From: Opeltia flavorubescens
Lineage: Eukaryota > Ascomycota > Lecanoromycetes > Teloschistales > Teloschistaceae
NCBI GenBank assembly: GCA_000442125.1
Contig: KE546965.1
Coordinates: 2,666,001-2,730,000, forward strand
DNA length: 64,000 bases
Direction of reading: 5' to 3'
Shown here: piece by piece, positions 25,849-37,836 of the stretch
Layout of the letters: each line of letters opens with the position of its first letter
Position numbering within the stretch: the stretch's first letter is position 1
Position numbers and translations under genes: made by a program
Notes under the pieces: model-generated
Databases searched by the model: none
What the model saw: only the letters and a program-made list of their open reading frames with translations
Told to the model about the DNA's origin: nothing

Positions 25849-26915
25849 ATGCAAATTCAACTCTTCGTCCTCGGCTTCGTCAGCCTCTGTGCTCGTCTTG
25901 TACTTGGGGACCCAGCTTGCCCAAATAAATTGGCCTTTTACAACCCAAACCTGCGATCTGCTTGCTACAACGCAAGTGAGTGTTCGACACCTAGCCCTCT
26001 TACCCGCTATCATGACCTAGACTAACTGACCTTCTTCACTGTCTTCAAGCATGGTTCATCCTTCCAGTTCCCAAAACTTCTGTCCAATCTATCGTGCCTT
26101 ACCCGCTGATCACTCCACCCTTCTCCGACAAGACACTCTTCCCTAAGGGTTTTCCAGCCGACGCTCACCCAGTCTATGTGTCTACTGGCTACCAGAATGA
26201 TATCCGCATGATCAACCTGCAGATCTCCGCTCTACTATCCGGAGGCATCTACATTCCATACACCGATCGTCTCAAGGATGGCAAAACGCCATTCAATTAC
26301 AACATCCAGAATTACGTCGGTGGGGTCGATGGCCAGGAGTTTCAGGGAGTAGTACCCGGTACGCTTGAGATCTCCTTCCTCCTAACCTTTTGCAAGGGAG
26401 CCCCCTCGTGAAGGATGTATCACTGACTGACCTTCACAGCTACTGTCGGCACCGCCGAAGGAACCCCCATCTTCGTCGGCCGCTTCGCCCCCAACAACGA
26501 CGCCTACGCCCCCATCGCCCCCGGCGAGTATTCAGCACAAGTCAAACAAATCCTCATCCCTAACCCCATTTCTGGCCCCGGCGTCATCCCAGAAGCCTAC
26601 GACTTGGACTTCATAACCACGAAATCCCCCCTCTATACCGCGAAGACCTTCCACGCGCTCATTAATCAACCGGTTGTTTTGACGAATGGGCTGTGTCAAA
26701 GAAATACTTATTATTTTAATGAGACTTTTGCGGAGCCGAAGATGAGGGGGGGGAATGTTACGATGGTGGGACCGTTGGCGGGGAATGTACCGAAGCAGTT
26801 GGCGGGGGTGTATGATAAGCAGGGGGGGTATTCGGCGAGTGCGGATATTGTGGGGTATAATGCTGAAGAGTGTGGGCAGGCGGCGAGGAATGTGGATCCT
26901 AAGGCGCTGCAGTAG
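25849..26915 (+). CDS. Secreted protein of unknown function, 303 residues
   Basis: Exons 25849-25975, 26050-26358 and 26440-26915, with introns of 74 and 81 nt, both phase 1. Residues 1-20 form a signal peptide. The mature protein starts D-P-A-C-P-N-K-L-A-F-Y-N-P and includes V-P-Y-P-L-I-T-P-P-F, F-P-A-D-A-H-P-V-Y-V and G-L-C-Q-R-N-T-Y-Y-F-N. Four cysteines remain. The P-Y-P-L and H-P-V-Y strands recall the acetoacetate decarboxylase fold, but I cannot identify the catalytic lysine, so this is only a hint. The last exon runs from C-rich to very G-rich codons. Confidence 0.7.
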
Positions 26916-29900
26916 GGGAGAATGGGATAGGGGAGGGTGGGTGAGGTGGTTTGATGGTCGTGTGGTCGCTGGTGAGATAGATGGTCTAGCAGAGATTTGG
27001 CATGGTTTGCTATGTGGTTGCTTTAAAAGAGGGTTGTGTAGGATGTGGCTGAGGGGTGATAATTGCATCCATGATATCTAAGGATCGATAGGCGGAAACT
27101 TCTCCTCGAGTTGCAATGACATTTGAGAGAGAGTAATTATGATGCGAACTGCCGTCTCACGATTCCTGTTATCAGAATCCATTCCCCATGCTCCGGGCAT
27201 TCGATATCAGCTTTCTTAAGCGCGAATGCCGTTGCACGAGGTTTTATGAGAATTAAGATAGTCCGTTCTTGCTGCAGGTGGCGTGATGGATCATAGTGAG
27301 ATTGGTGGAGTTTGATTCATAGGAGGGGTGTAGAAGTCGAGGGATCTGCCTACGTGTATTTATGTCGAGTAGTTTTCCTTCGGAGTATTGAGATAAAAGA
27401 GATGGGTTACTCCTGTGTGATTTGTGACCGTCAAGAGAGCGACCATGAGGAATACAAAGGCCTTTTCGGGAGCCTTTTGGTATAAGGATCTTTCTTTCGC
27501 GCGTTGATGAATTTACGTTATTGGTAACCGACCTTTTCGTTATTTTTTTTGGTTTTGAGGTTGGGCGTCTTGCGAGGATTGTGTGAAGATGGTGGAAAGG
27601 AGATGCTTCTTCTCTCGATTTTCTTCTCCTGTCTGTATCTGATCAATACGATTCAATACCGTCACTCATTCATAGAAATCGCCTATAAGTTTTATTGGAT
27701 TATGTGAGGAGTAGAGATGCCTTTATTGTTCGCGGGGTTTTTAGTTGGGGAGGCTTAAGGGGTTGGGGGGTGTGGAGTTGTGGAGGAGGAGAGGTTGGTT
27801 TGAAGGGCAAATATGGGTCGGGAGGTTTTGTAAGGAGCTCGAATTGAGGTTCGAGGGTTCGAAGTATGGGATATATGGGGTAGGTATGAATGGATATGAT
27901 GGCAAAGGGGAGTAGGTGGAGCAAGGGAGGGAAATGGGAGGAGTAGGGGGTTGGAGCGGGGGGCGTTGAGAGATTATGAAGGGGGTCCGGGAAAGGTCAA
28001 ACAGAATTAGAGATGTTTTTGGTGGTAGATCGATGTATCAATGGGCGAGGTTGTTGTACGAGAGATAGAAGGTATCAAGGTTGAGGTAAACATTGATCGG
28101 GATGGAAGATCTCTGATGGGGTCTCTAAAATCTTCGAGTTGCTTATATTGGTTATTGGTCATTACTTTTATTGGGTGTTGGTCTAGGTTTTCGGGTCTGG
28201 TGAATGGATGAGTGGATGGATAGATGGATAGGACATGAGGTATCTATTTCCGAGAGCGATGGATCCTTCGGAAGAAGGCTGCATTGGGAGGGCACTGGGA
28301 GGATATCTGCGGGTACTTTATTCATTTAAGCTTTCAAAGGATAAGAAGGGGTGAAAGGTAAAGCTAAATGGGTGAGGGAGGAGTGTGAAGGGAACGAGAG
28401 GAAACGTTTAAGTGTAAAGCTGTGGGTGTCGCAGGCAACATAGTTGTGGTATGGAAGCGAGAAATTCAGGTTAATGAGGCTGCTGATACCAGTGGTATGA
28501 GATGGTATGAGATGGTTTCAGATGGTAGAGATTTGGGAAACTCTCAGGGGGCAGCTTGGAGAATAGTTTCTTCCGCTCCTTTTCCTCTCTCCTTTGTCTT
28601 TGTTCTTCGTTCTTTGGATTCATTTCTTCTACCGTTAACGAATATAAAAAATGGACCGTTGCTGTTTTTCGGAGCCGTATTCAAGTCTATCGAATCCAGT
28701 GTGGCGAAGGGGATATCTAATGGAGGAGAGTTATATTTGACAGCTAGCGTCAGAGAAGTATTACATATGGTTTCTTACCGGGAGCAATACAGTTGCGCAA
28801 GTTTCAGCGAGAAGTAGTTCAATATCGAAAGTAGGACCAAGAAAGACGAAAACCTGAAGATCGAGGGGAAGGGGTTTAGCCGAAGAAAAGCCGAGTCTAA
28901 CCCTCTTTTGGGATATTTTCTTGGGACAAAGTCCAATGAGTGGATGTCCAAGTGGCTGCTGATGTTCTGTCAACTCACTGTTAACAACAAGTTAATGACG
29001 TATTACATGACACTGTACCTCCCAACATTGGATTCGGTGTCACGACTTCAGTGCATTTAGAAGAAGTAAAACTAGTAATATCGGAGATAATACGTAGGTG
29101 TTGCCAGTATTGGAATAGAAGCGAAAATAGGTTACTGGATAAGTTATTAGGGTTGATAAAACCAAAAATAGTATTATACTATCAAGGATATAAAGACCAT
29201 AGTCTTCCTTCCTTGCTTTTCTTCTTATTACTTTCTTTTTCTTTCTGTCCGTATCCTTTTGACGGATAGAGAATCGGTACGGGAAGTGAAGACATTGGAA
29301 GGTATATTTGGGATCCGAATAGGGAGAATAAAGATTTTGGTTGAATAAGGAATGCTAAAGGCCTCTGCGATAAAGTGTCTTCGAAGTAATCGCGGTTGAG
29401 GGAAGGAATTCGTTTGGTTGGAGACTTGGTTGAAAGTACGGGAACAGGATCGGGTATTTGTTTTTGGGTTGGAGGTTGAGGCAGAGATGGGAATGAAGGA
29501 GCTCCCCTGGGAAACTTTTTCGAGTAACCCTCAAAAGCGAATAGGTGGTGGGCTTTATTTCCTGTAGGAGGGGTTGCTTGGGTTGTTGGCTGTGTAGCTT
29601 GAGTTTTGGGGATGGGTGGGAATGGATAGTAATCTTTACTCTTCTAAGTTATCTAGACTTGCGGTAAGAGATATTACAAGATATACCTCGAGCCTGCTGA
29701 ATTAGAGGATGGGCTCGGGAAAGTAATGGCTTTTATGTTTGGGGTTTGGTCGAGGTTTTGGGGAAATAGTGCCGGGGAAATTCCGCTGGGATTTGTGGCA
29801 AAGGGATGTAGATGATGGGTGTAGTAGGGTTGTGGAATTTGGATTCATGCGTCAAGGATTGTGGTAATTATTTTCAGTGGAAAGGCACTTTCTATTCTTG

Positions 29901-30018
29901 GCTAAATATCAAGATCGAGTACTCAAAAGAACGAGCCAGCGTTCTCTTCCTCATCAAATCTTGCCATATGTCCAGCTAGAAAACTCCCTTCCAAAGATCT
30001 CATCTTCGGGCTTGTGAA
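26916..30018. other. 3.1 kb gene-free stretch between convergent genes
   Basis: No supported reading frame. About 27700-28000 is strongly G-rich on the plus strand. A decamer GGTATGAGAT is repeated near 28494-28523. About 29050-29260 is A/T-rich and then pyrimidine-rich. The flanking genes both end here, so it is not a promoter for either. I cannot tell whether it holds a noncoding RNA or decayed sequence. Confidence 0.5.
28494..28523 (+). repeat. Short decamer tandem repeat
   Basis: Two exact GGTATGAGAT units are followed by one diverged unit (GGTTTCAGAT). Confidence 0.8.
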
Positions 30019-31196
30019 TCAAGAGACCGCAATGATAGCGTAAGTTCCGGCGATCTCATCTGCTTCCTTGTATCCCGTGCAAGCTTCGCCGGTGGAGGTT
30101 CCGTCTTTGCATTCTAGAGAGCCTATCGGACAATCGTCATTAGTATCCAGCGATTATGTGACGGGGTTGGGTAGAGATTCAGCATACCTGAGGTACATTT
30201 GAGGTTAGGGGTGAAGCCTAATTTCCCAGTTTGTCCCGCGGGCACCGTCCATTTCTTCTCTTTCGTATCCGTAATACTTGTTTCGAAGGTCATTTCAGTT
30301 GAGGCGGAAATAACCTCGATGTTGATGCCGGCTGAGAATGTGGTTGACTGGGAAACCTCTCGAGAATGGGAGATTGTTATTTCCGAACCTCCTGTTCCAC
30401 CATCGATGCCCTGTAGGATTCGTCAGCTGATGTCGAGGTCTGTTGGATAGATGAGGATATCGTACAGTAGCAAGAATTTGAGTCCTATCATCTGGTCGGG
30501 TGTAGACTTCGCCATCAGGTACATAGGACTTGCAATCCTTATCATCACCACGGCGGGCGAGAGGTTTCTTCTTCTGGGGCGGGTTTCCAACTTGACTGGG
30601 CTCGATGACCTTGCCATCTTTGCCCCTGATCTCGACGCCTCGACTTAAAAGACCTCGCTTGTAATCCATGCCACGGATCATCTTTGAGGGCGCGGTAACG
30701 CCGGCATCCTCGCAATTTTGGGTCCCACAGCATTTCTGAATCACGAAACTATCCTTGAGGGTGATTGCAGCGCAGACAGCGTTCGTGTAGTAGCCAACAG
30801 AGAAACCGCAATGTTCCAAGTCGGTGCTGGCAGGTGATCTGACTATCGTTGTGCAGCCCGGATCGGGTTCGGCTATATCCATGAATACTTTTGTACCTCT
30901 GGTAGGAAGATATCAGTTATGTTTAGCTGAAGCTGGAAGTGAATTACGATGTGTACTTACCCTCCCTCGGCAGCCTCGAATTCACCAACCTCAAGCACGT
31001 CGTCAGTCGTGTAGACTTTACAAGCTGGGTAGCCATCGCCAGAAGATGTGATCTGCGCCGGACAGCCACCGTCGTCATTGTTACAAGTACCTTCTTTGCA
31101 GAAGGCCATGGGTGGCTTGTGATCATCTTCAGCTAATGTCACAGGAAGGAAAGTGAGGCATGCTGCAAGTGCTACCAGAGCTTGCTTGTTCAACAT
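30019..31196 (-). CDS. Secreted cysteine-rich protein with aerolysin-like beta segment
   Basis: Four exons on the minus strand, 31196-30961, 30898-30466, 30410-30188 and 30122-30019, give 331 residues. Introns are 62, 55 and 65 nt and all junctions keep frame. Residues 1-22 are a signal peptide. The N-terminal part has many cysteines (F-C-K-E-G-T-C, G-G-C-P-A, Y-P-A-C-K-V-Y and later Q-K-C-C-G). The C-terminal third alternates Ser/Thr with hydrophobic residues (T-I-S-H-S-R-E-V-S-Q, then T-F-E-T-S-I-T-D-T) and ends W-T-V-P-A-G-Q-T-G-K-L-G-F-T-P. That pattern is reminiscent of the insertion and beta-strand regions of aerolysin-type pore-forming proteins. The fold is inferred, not shown. The gene appears whole. 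Confidence 0.75.
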
Positions 31197-32468
31197 GATG
31201 CTTGTTTGAATAGAAAAAAGTATTAGGGTATTTTAGAATTATACGGGTGAATTGTTCTCAGGATGTTATTGAGATGAGGAANTCTGCCTTCTGGAATGAT
31301 GGAAATCCAAGCGTTCTTATAGTTTAATGATTCCTCATTGCTCACCTGAAGATTCTCGGATTTAGTGTAGGAGAATTGGATGAACTCACATCATTTCGAA
31401 CAGGATCGAGGACTCGTTGGTAACAACATTCAGATATCGATGGAAGCAGTGATGATGCGAATGGGATGCTGAAAACGTCATCATGTAGGCGTGAAGACAG
31501 CTGCGCTTTGGCAAACGAATCTCTGCCTCACAGCTGACTCCCATTGCTTCATGAACGGCAAATAGAATGCGGATAAGTCCTGATCGACAGCGTTGGAGCA
31601 AGAACGATGTTGATGGGCTACATCTGAGACGATGAAACAAAATGCTGTGGAAATCCATCAACAAACGACACAACCAAACGCTCTCAGTACGTTTCAACCG
31701 GCCATATGAGCTAAATCTACATCTTGAGGACACTCCCGTACGTCATAGACGCCACAGCACTGGCTATTTTGGCTGATATGAGAAAAATGAAACAGGTAAG
31801 CGTGCAATGAGGATACTTCGAAATGGACAAGCAAGGCTTAGAAGAAAGATATACATGGAATGGGTGGCTGTACTGGCATGACAGATCCCGATGGGAAGAC
31901 TTGGGCGGGATGCTAGGAGCATGCTTGGGAAAGTTTGCAATCTCTACACAGGAATTAGGGCAGGATCAGACTAGCGTAGAGAACATGAATGATAGTGTGC
32001 GTAGCTATGGTCTCATAAACGGCCTCTTTCCGTTTGCAATCTGCCACTCATAACCTCTCAACAGAAAGGGATGAAGCAAGACGAATGGAGAGCAGTGTTG
32101 TTGGTGGACCTTCACCGCCCAAAGCGGACGGAAAGCGCACCGGCGGAAGCGCCCTAGGGTCTTGGCGCTGTCTTGGCGCTTGGCGCTCCTAGTTTCATGA
32201 TGCTTCGCCTCCATGCAATTGCGATCCTTCGATTCCTTCTACTGTAGTAATTCACTTTAGCCTGTGTCACTTTGTCTATTTTATTGGTCTGATTCAACCA
32301 TGCGGCGGGGTCACATCTCTCAGATGGCCGTCCCGTGCTGTTGGCTCGGCCACACGTCACGTTACCTCATCCTGACGGCGGTGAACACTTTCTGACGTCT
32401 TTTCTCTTTGAGAAAATCAATTCTCACATCAATTTACTTTGTCCTAAAGAAATACATTGAATATCATC
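31197..32468. other. Divergent intergenic region
   Basis: This 1.27 kb separates two secretory-protein genes. One ambiguous base lies at 31282. TTGGCGCT occurs three times at 32162-32187 close to the plus-strand start, possibly regulatory. No gene is seen; a 115-codon minus frame at 31386-31733 has no support. Confidence 0.5.
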
Positions 32469-33098
32469 ATGACTGCAAAATTTGAATTGCTGTTACTCTC
32501 TTTGCTATCCTTTATCAGCATCAGCATGGCTGCTACTGACTGCTTCACTCAGGTCGGCGACGTTTACACGATCCCGTCTAATTTCACTTATCGCGTCAGC
32601 AAAGGCATCGACTGTCCCGTATCCGAGCGGAACACAACCTGCCCACTCGAAACCGGAGGCGTCATTGGCGATATTTCCATATTAAACATTACCATCATTG
32701 CCGAGGAAAAGGTCTATGATGCCATCCGACACGCAACTAATGGCACATTCGAACACTCAGTTGACGGCTCCGTGGCCAATCTCACATATCAAGTCTCACC
32801 GGGATATAAAGGCTTTTATGGCTTTACGGCAACTTTATATTGCTACGCAGGTACTCTAGGGGACTGTATCGGCGGGGATGTCCCGGCAGGAACGGCTGTC
32901 GCGGCGTGCGAACCGAGGAAGCTCGCGAGGTCAAATGATTTAGATGGTACGGGCGGTTTTGTGGTGGTGGATGATATCTCGACCATGACTTCAAACCCAG
33001 CTGCTCACCACTCCCACCTCTCTACAGCACATTCGATTTTGCCAAACGGTATTCTGGGTATTGCTGTGGGAGCATTTGTTTTGTGGTATTTTTTCTAA
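32469..33098 (+). CDS. Predicted GPI-anchored cell-surface glycoprotein
   Basis: Single exon, 209 residues, from the first in-frame ATG. A signal peptide covers residues about 1-21 (ending S-M-A-A). The middle holds several N-glycosylation sequons (N-F-T, N-T-T, N-I-T, N-G-T, N-L-T) and cysteines in D-C-F, D-C-P, T-C-P, Y-C-Y, D-C-I and A-C-E. The C-terminus is a hydrophobic tail (G-I-L-G-I-A-V-G-A-F-V-L-W) right at the stop, typical of a GPI-attachment signal. Family unknown. Confidence 0.75.
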   Translation: MTAKFELLLLSLLSFISISMAATDCFTQVGDVYTIPSNFTYRVSKGIDCPVSERNTTCPLETGGVIGDISILNITIIAEEKVYDAIRHATNGTFEHSVDGSVANLTYQVSPGYKGFYGFTATLYCYAGTLGDCIGGDVPAGTAVAACEPRKLARSNDLDGTGGFVVVDDISTMTSNPAAHHSHLSTAHSILPNGILGIAVGAFVLWYFF

Positions 33099-34049
33099 GG
33101 TATCCTGGCGGCTGGGACTCAATAGACTTTAGAGTAGATCGATGGGATGCGTCTGTTTGGCAAGTATGTTCTGCATGCATCAATCATCTGAGAAGTCTGG
33201 GCGTAAGATAGAAAGATAGAAAGGCAAGTCCTGCGAGATAGTGAATCTTTACAAACTCATCATTCATCTCATCATTCATGCCATTGAATCACCGGTCATC
33301 GCGCAGGTCTTCCTCTGCTCTATTTCCACGCACCAACTTCGGTGACGCTACGAAAAGCTACGATGACCGAATCATGCGGGCAGTGCATATCAACGATGAC
33401 GAAGTACAAAGAGATTGAACAATAGTGTAGCATGCGAAACATGTGTGGGTGTTGCATCTCCACGAAGGATCGTGGAGAAAGGTGGTCGAGGCTGGAGACC
33501 CTTAGATCCTTCTGATCGGCCTTATTATGTCAATATAAACCAACGCGCTAGACAATTAACATCCATAGTGATTCTGCGCACTGGCACTGATCGTGCCACT
33601 CACCTTTACCTTCCTTCATCACTATCTAAACACGCGGAGGTTTGTTGTTGGTATTCTCCATTCCCCATCTTCAAACCCTGTGCTTGTTTCCAACACGAAA
33701 CATCATGGTCATCCCACAACGTACAACAGCGACCAAACATCTCTTGGCTTTCAACTATGTTTCGAAGGACAAATCCCAATTATGGGGGCTGTGTGCTTGT
33801 TGTCCGGATGATGTCACTTGTTGTTTGGGGAGAGATTCGTGTCTGGCACGCTCTTTACATAGCAAGCATCTCAATGATAATCTGTATAAAGGCCCAGATT
33901 TTCCCCACATGATACAGGATAAAACCAGAATCAGCAGCTCACAACTCAGAATAGATTAAGAGAGAAACGAAAACCATTTAAGACGATATCGATTAATTCG
34001 TTTCTATACTACGACCCGCCATCAAAACATCAACTACCCAAACCACATC
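33099..34049. other. Intergenic region and promoter of the 120-residue secreted protein
   Basis: A 165-codon frame at 33415-33912 runs through the likely promoter and has no motif or splice context. CTCATCATTCAT is duplicated near 33256-33280. Confidence 0.5.
33895..33900 (+). promoter_or_regulatory. TATA box candidate
   Basis: TATAAA lies 150 bp upstream of the start at 34050, followed by an A-rich and then pyrimidine-rich leader. Confidence 0.5.
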
Positions 34050-34601
34050 ATGCATTCTTTCAAAACCCTCCTCTTCGCTCTCCCCCTCCTCGCTCACGTA
34101 GCGTCAGCGTACTGGTAAGCTCGCTTTTCTCTCCCCCCATACGTTCCCCTTCCCTCTTTTCCACACACACCCTCCTCCCCTTCTATCCCCACCCCAATCT
34201 AGATCACCCAAACCCACACCTCACAACCCACTAACTCAAACCAGGTACGTCGACTTCTACGAACACGGCTGTGAATCCGACAAGCCCGCTACCGGCATCA
34301 TGACCGTCTCGGAAGCCGACGGCGTTGAACGCGACTGCGCTGGCGGGCCCCTGTACAAAGACGGAGCGGACGTCTCTCGCAGTGTAGGTGTTAATGGGAT
34401 CACGGATAGTGGGATGGTGGTGGATCTTTATGCTGCGAATGGGTGTCCTGAGGATAGCTTTTTGAGCACGTTGACGGAGGATGATTGTTTTACTAGTAGT
34501 AAGGGGGTGAGTTCTGCAAATCCTTCATTGGTGGGAAAGGAAAAGATGTGCTGACAGAGATGTAGGATCCGGTTAGGTTTGTGAAGGTGCATAAGGCGTA
34601 G
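34050..34601 (+). CDS. Small secreted four-cysteine protein, 120 residues
   Basis: Exons 34050-34114, 34245-34506 and 34566-34601; introns of 130 nt (phase 2) and 59 nt (phase 0). Residues 1-19 are a signal peptide ending V-A-S-A. The mature protein, about 100 residues, has four cysteines in H-G-C-E, R-D-C-A, N-G-C-P and D-D-C-F, and many Asp/Gly. Size, leader and even cysteine number are those of fungal effector-like small secreted proteins, but no known effector motif is visible. The last exon codes only 11 residues. Confidence 0.75.
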
Positions 34602-35843
34602 GCTTTCGGGGCTGGGAAGATGGAGTTTAGTGGGTGAGCTGGGCTGCTGGGCGGTTCTATCACCGAGGTGAAACGAGTTGGTGAGTTGACGAAACGCATG
34701 TCTTGGTAGCGAATATATGTTATACGGATGGATTCAAATCTGGACGTGTGATTGAAATGGTGACGTCGTTGACCTTATGGTCCCAGCCATAGAGAAAACG
34801 ACAATGAGCATCGGTATAAGCTATTGCATACATGGTAAACGAACGTAGCTTTTACTCTGCATTGTAGCATTTGTTTTCCCATTCAAGGTGCTCTAAGTGT
34901 TTTGCCATTAAAGCTTAAAAGCACTCTTGAAGACTCGCTATTTCCCTTCTACAAATTCAACATGGATCACCTGCCAAGTAACTATTCGGCTTTGTAGTCA
35001 AATGTTGCGACGTTGGCCTGTCAAGTTTTCCATTGAATAGGTTTAGATAATCGAAAATTAATGTCTTGATCACAGCAAAATCGTTACTTGTGTACCTTGT
35101 CTCAGATCGAATGATTCTAGCCCGTATTTGGGCTCCAACCCCACGAAATCCTGCAGGATTCGACAACGGCAAGTTATCTCTATGACGATCATCGCACCGC
35201 CGCTTTCATGATCTGGCTGCTCTGCCATATACATATTAATCTGTGAGCTTTTCACTTAGGTCATAGCATCTTTTGACTTGCAATTTGTTTCAATCATATC
35301 TGACGAGTACGATAAGTAACCGGTCTGCAGATTGCGTTGATTTACAATACGGATATCGGGATTCGAGTTTACGAAACTTCCTTTTGCACTTGTAATTACA
35401 AAGAAAGGCTTTGTGCAGTCGCAAAACTTTTTTGGATTCTTCTGCTTGGATTTGGACTGCATTGTTGTAGTGTAGAAAATGCTTTTCATGTACTTTAGCC
35501 GATACTTTGAAACTAGGTATACATGCTCATCTTGTAGAATGGGCGTTTTCTATTTCTCAATTTTCAATCTCCTGGCAAAAGGACTCAAACTTGCTCGTAT
35601 CCTTAGGATAGGCGAATAAACTCTAGAAGGTGATGTTATTAACTTTTTATTAATATTGATTCATTCTTCCTTCTCGACCATCGATATAGTCTTACGTATT
35701 TATATCTATAAATTGCTTCCCTTTTCGGGTTCTACTTCACCTCAAAACTGCGGCTATCGATACATCGACAGTCGTGGAAGCTGATTGCCCCTTCCTTGAC
35801 GGCTCCTGATCGTACTCCCTCATCTTCTACAGCGTACTGCCGA
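34602..35843. other. Intergenic region and promoter of the 361-residue protein
   Basis: This 1.24 kb has no coding signal. TATAAA at about 35707-35712 lies roughly 130 bp before the next start codon and is a plausible TATA element. Confidence 0.45.
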
Positions 35844-36929
35844 ATGGCGCCAACTCCCGTACTCTGCGCGCATACCTCACCCTACAAATTGCCGAAAATG
35901 CCGGGTTCACCTTTTGACTGGGATGGGTACCGACAACCTGATCCACCATCATGGGCGACAAGATTCCTCATTGAGGGCGAATGCTTCGAATACACGCGAC
36001 ATGTGGAGATGGATTTCACCCTGTATAAAGACGGAGTCCATTACATTCCGAGCAGGGAACATATGCACGCGATCTTGGCTCTGTTTCCGACCTCCTTCAA
36101 GCTATCATTCTCTCCCCCATACGTAACCATTGTCTGTTCGAATCTTCCGCCTAAACCATGGCCGGTCACTGTCGCCAACATTGCACTTTTTCTGACGTCT
36201 AATCCTAATGAGAAGCCGATAGATACTGGACGGCTGACCGGTGGTCCAGGATTGACGCTTCAGGCGGATATCCGCAGATGGGTCACGCCGAACGTAAATA
36301 CCTTTCAGAAGTTGTTCGCATTGCTCAATAATGCGAATGCCAATGTCAACAAGCTGCAATGGAACGGCTGGGGGTTTATTGCTTTGGGTACGTCTCCACC
36401 AACACCGGACTGGACATCTCGCCTGCCTTCTACGGTGAATAGGATAGGCATCGGATATGTCTGGAATGAGAACATGATTACGGAAGTGGCAATTCGCCAA
36501 CAGCTGACAGCGAGCGACAATATTACCGAGGATGATGCGAATGAGATCTCGAGGCGTGGAGAATCAATCACCGCTTCCTCACAAGCCGAAGGACAAGCTG
36601 GACCATTCGAAAAGATCACCGATGAAACTAAATGGAGGATCGGTGAATCCGTATACATGGACACGCCGCTCAATGGTATATGCGAGGGTATTCTGACGCG
36701 TGTCGAGGTCCACCAAATCCCGGAATCTCAAAACATGGATGTGTACTACTATTCAACTGGTATATTCGTCTATTTCGGCAACGGTGCCGAAATCTCATTC
36801 GATGGGTGCGGTGATCGGATCATCTGGAATCAGGATCATGAAGCTCTGGGACGTTTTAGTTATCAAGAGGAAAGTGCTGCTGGGGAGTGCTATTGCTCGT
36901 CGTTCGCTCCTCTTCGAAGATTTGGGTAG
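35844..36929 (+). CDS. Uncharacterised conserved-looking protein, 361 residues
   Basis: Single exon from the first in-frame ATG at 35844; the frame opens slightly earlier but only with TTG. There is no signal peptide or membrane helix. Notable segments are F-D-W-D-G-Y-R-Q-P-D-P-P-S-W-A near the start, R-H-V-E-M-D-F-T-L-Y-K-D-G-V-H-Y, L-Q-W-N-G-W-G-F-I-A-L-G, and a C-terminal C-Y-C. The codon use and unbroken length support a real gene. I recognise no domain and propose no function. Confidence 0.7.
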   Translation: MAPTPVLCAHTSPYKLPKMPGSPFDWDGYRQPDPPSWATRFLIEGECFEYTRHVEMDFTLYKDGVHYIPSREHMHAILALFPTSFKLSFSPPYVTIVCSNLPPKPWPVTVANIALFLTSNPNEKPIDTGRLTGGPGLTLQADIRRWVTPNVNTFQKLFALLNNANANVNKLQWNGWGFIALGTSPPTPDWTSRLPSTVNRIGIGYVWNENMITEVAIRQQLTASDNITEDDANEISRRGESITASSQAEGQAGPFEKITDETKWRIGESVYMDTPLNGICEGILTRVEVHQIPESQNMDVYYYSTGIFVYFGNGAEISFDGCGDRIIWNQDHEALGRFSYQEESAAGECYCSSFAPLRRFG

Positions 36930-37836
36930 CGGGCTTCTTATTACTAGGAACATGAATGAATGAATGAATTGCATGCTCGTGCATTGAACTGTACGTCGAG
37001 ATGGAAGGCCATCTATAGCCATTACGAAACCGAAACGAGGTCCTTGAAATATTGATCTATGAGATCCTGAAGTCATAACTGAGATTGACTACGAAAGCCT
37101 AGAATTGTCGTTAGCCTACTACCACTCTCTAATTCCCAAGCTCAGTTCAATCCCCAATCCTAGCTTTTGAGACATAAAACCAGCTCCCATGCCCATTTAC
37201 TGCTCTTAGAACAATCATCCTCTGTATATTTAAACCAAAAGTTTTAACTGCAAAGAGCTCGATGGTACGATAACGAATGAAAAAAAAGTGGCTTTTGGCT
37301 TGAAGCGATGGAGAAACTCGCGTTGCAGATATGAGCCAGTGTCAGGATCCACCGCTGACATGTTGAAGATAATCGGTTAGGTCCAAACTTGGAAGCGTGG
37401 TGCGGCTACGGCTTGCAGTAACGTCGACTCTTTGCTCTCGGATGTATGACATCCAAGCTTGCTTGAATGATGGCATGATAATGAGAAGTCAGATGAGAGA
37501 CAAGCGATTCTATTGATGAGTCGTACATGTACTCTCTTTTACCGCCAATCCTACCTTCCCCCCTATCGGGTTCACCTTTTCTTTGCTGATTTCTCAATAC
37601 GAACAGTCGGCCTTTATCTTAACATCGATGCCATCAGTTCTCGGTAACGGCCGACCGGAGGCCATGATTGGGATTGTCCCGGGATAACATTAGTCTCGCC
37701 TGGGTACTCCTAATCCCTGTTCTAGAAAGAGCATGCGCAGACGGTGGACAGACTCTTTGCATGACGTGGCGCCTGGCAAGATCCCAGGGCGGCAGCACGA
37801 GTTAGACAATGGAGGAGGTGAAAGTATCATACGTTT
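36930..37836. other. Convergent intergenic region
   Basis: About 0.9 kb between two 3' ends. Contains a short ATGA tetranucleotide repeat at 36952-36969 and no supported frame. Confidence 0.5.

Noticed and set aside
27700-27924. Proline-rich 74-codon minus-strand frame
   Set aside because: Explained by the G-rich plus strand; no other coding evidence.
29050-29260. A/T-rich stretch with a TATAAAGACC-like block and pyrimidine tail, resembling a solo LTR of a copia-type element
   Set aside because: No paired terminal repeat, target-site duplication or element protein is visible in the window, so the resemblance is too weak to name a family.
31386-31733. 115-codon minus-strand frame upstream of the secreted-protein gene
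   Set aside because: No motif or splice connection; lies in the divergent promoter.
33415-33912. 165-codon plus-strand frame
   Set aside because: It overlaps the TATA box and likely promoter of the 34050 gene and has no recognisable domain or coherent composition.
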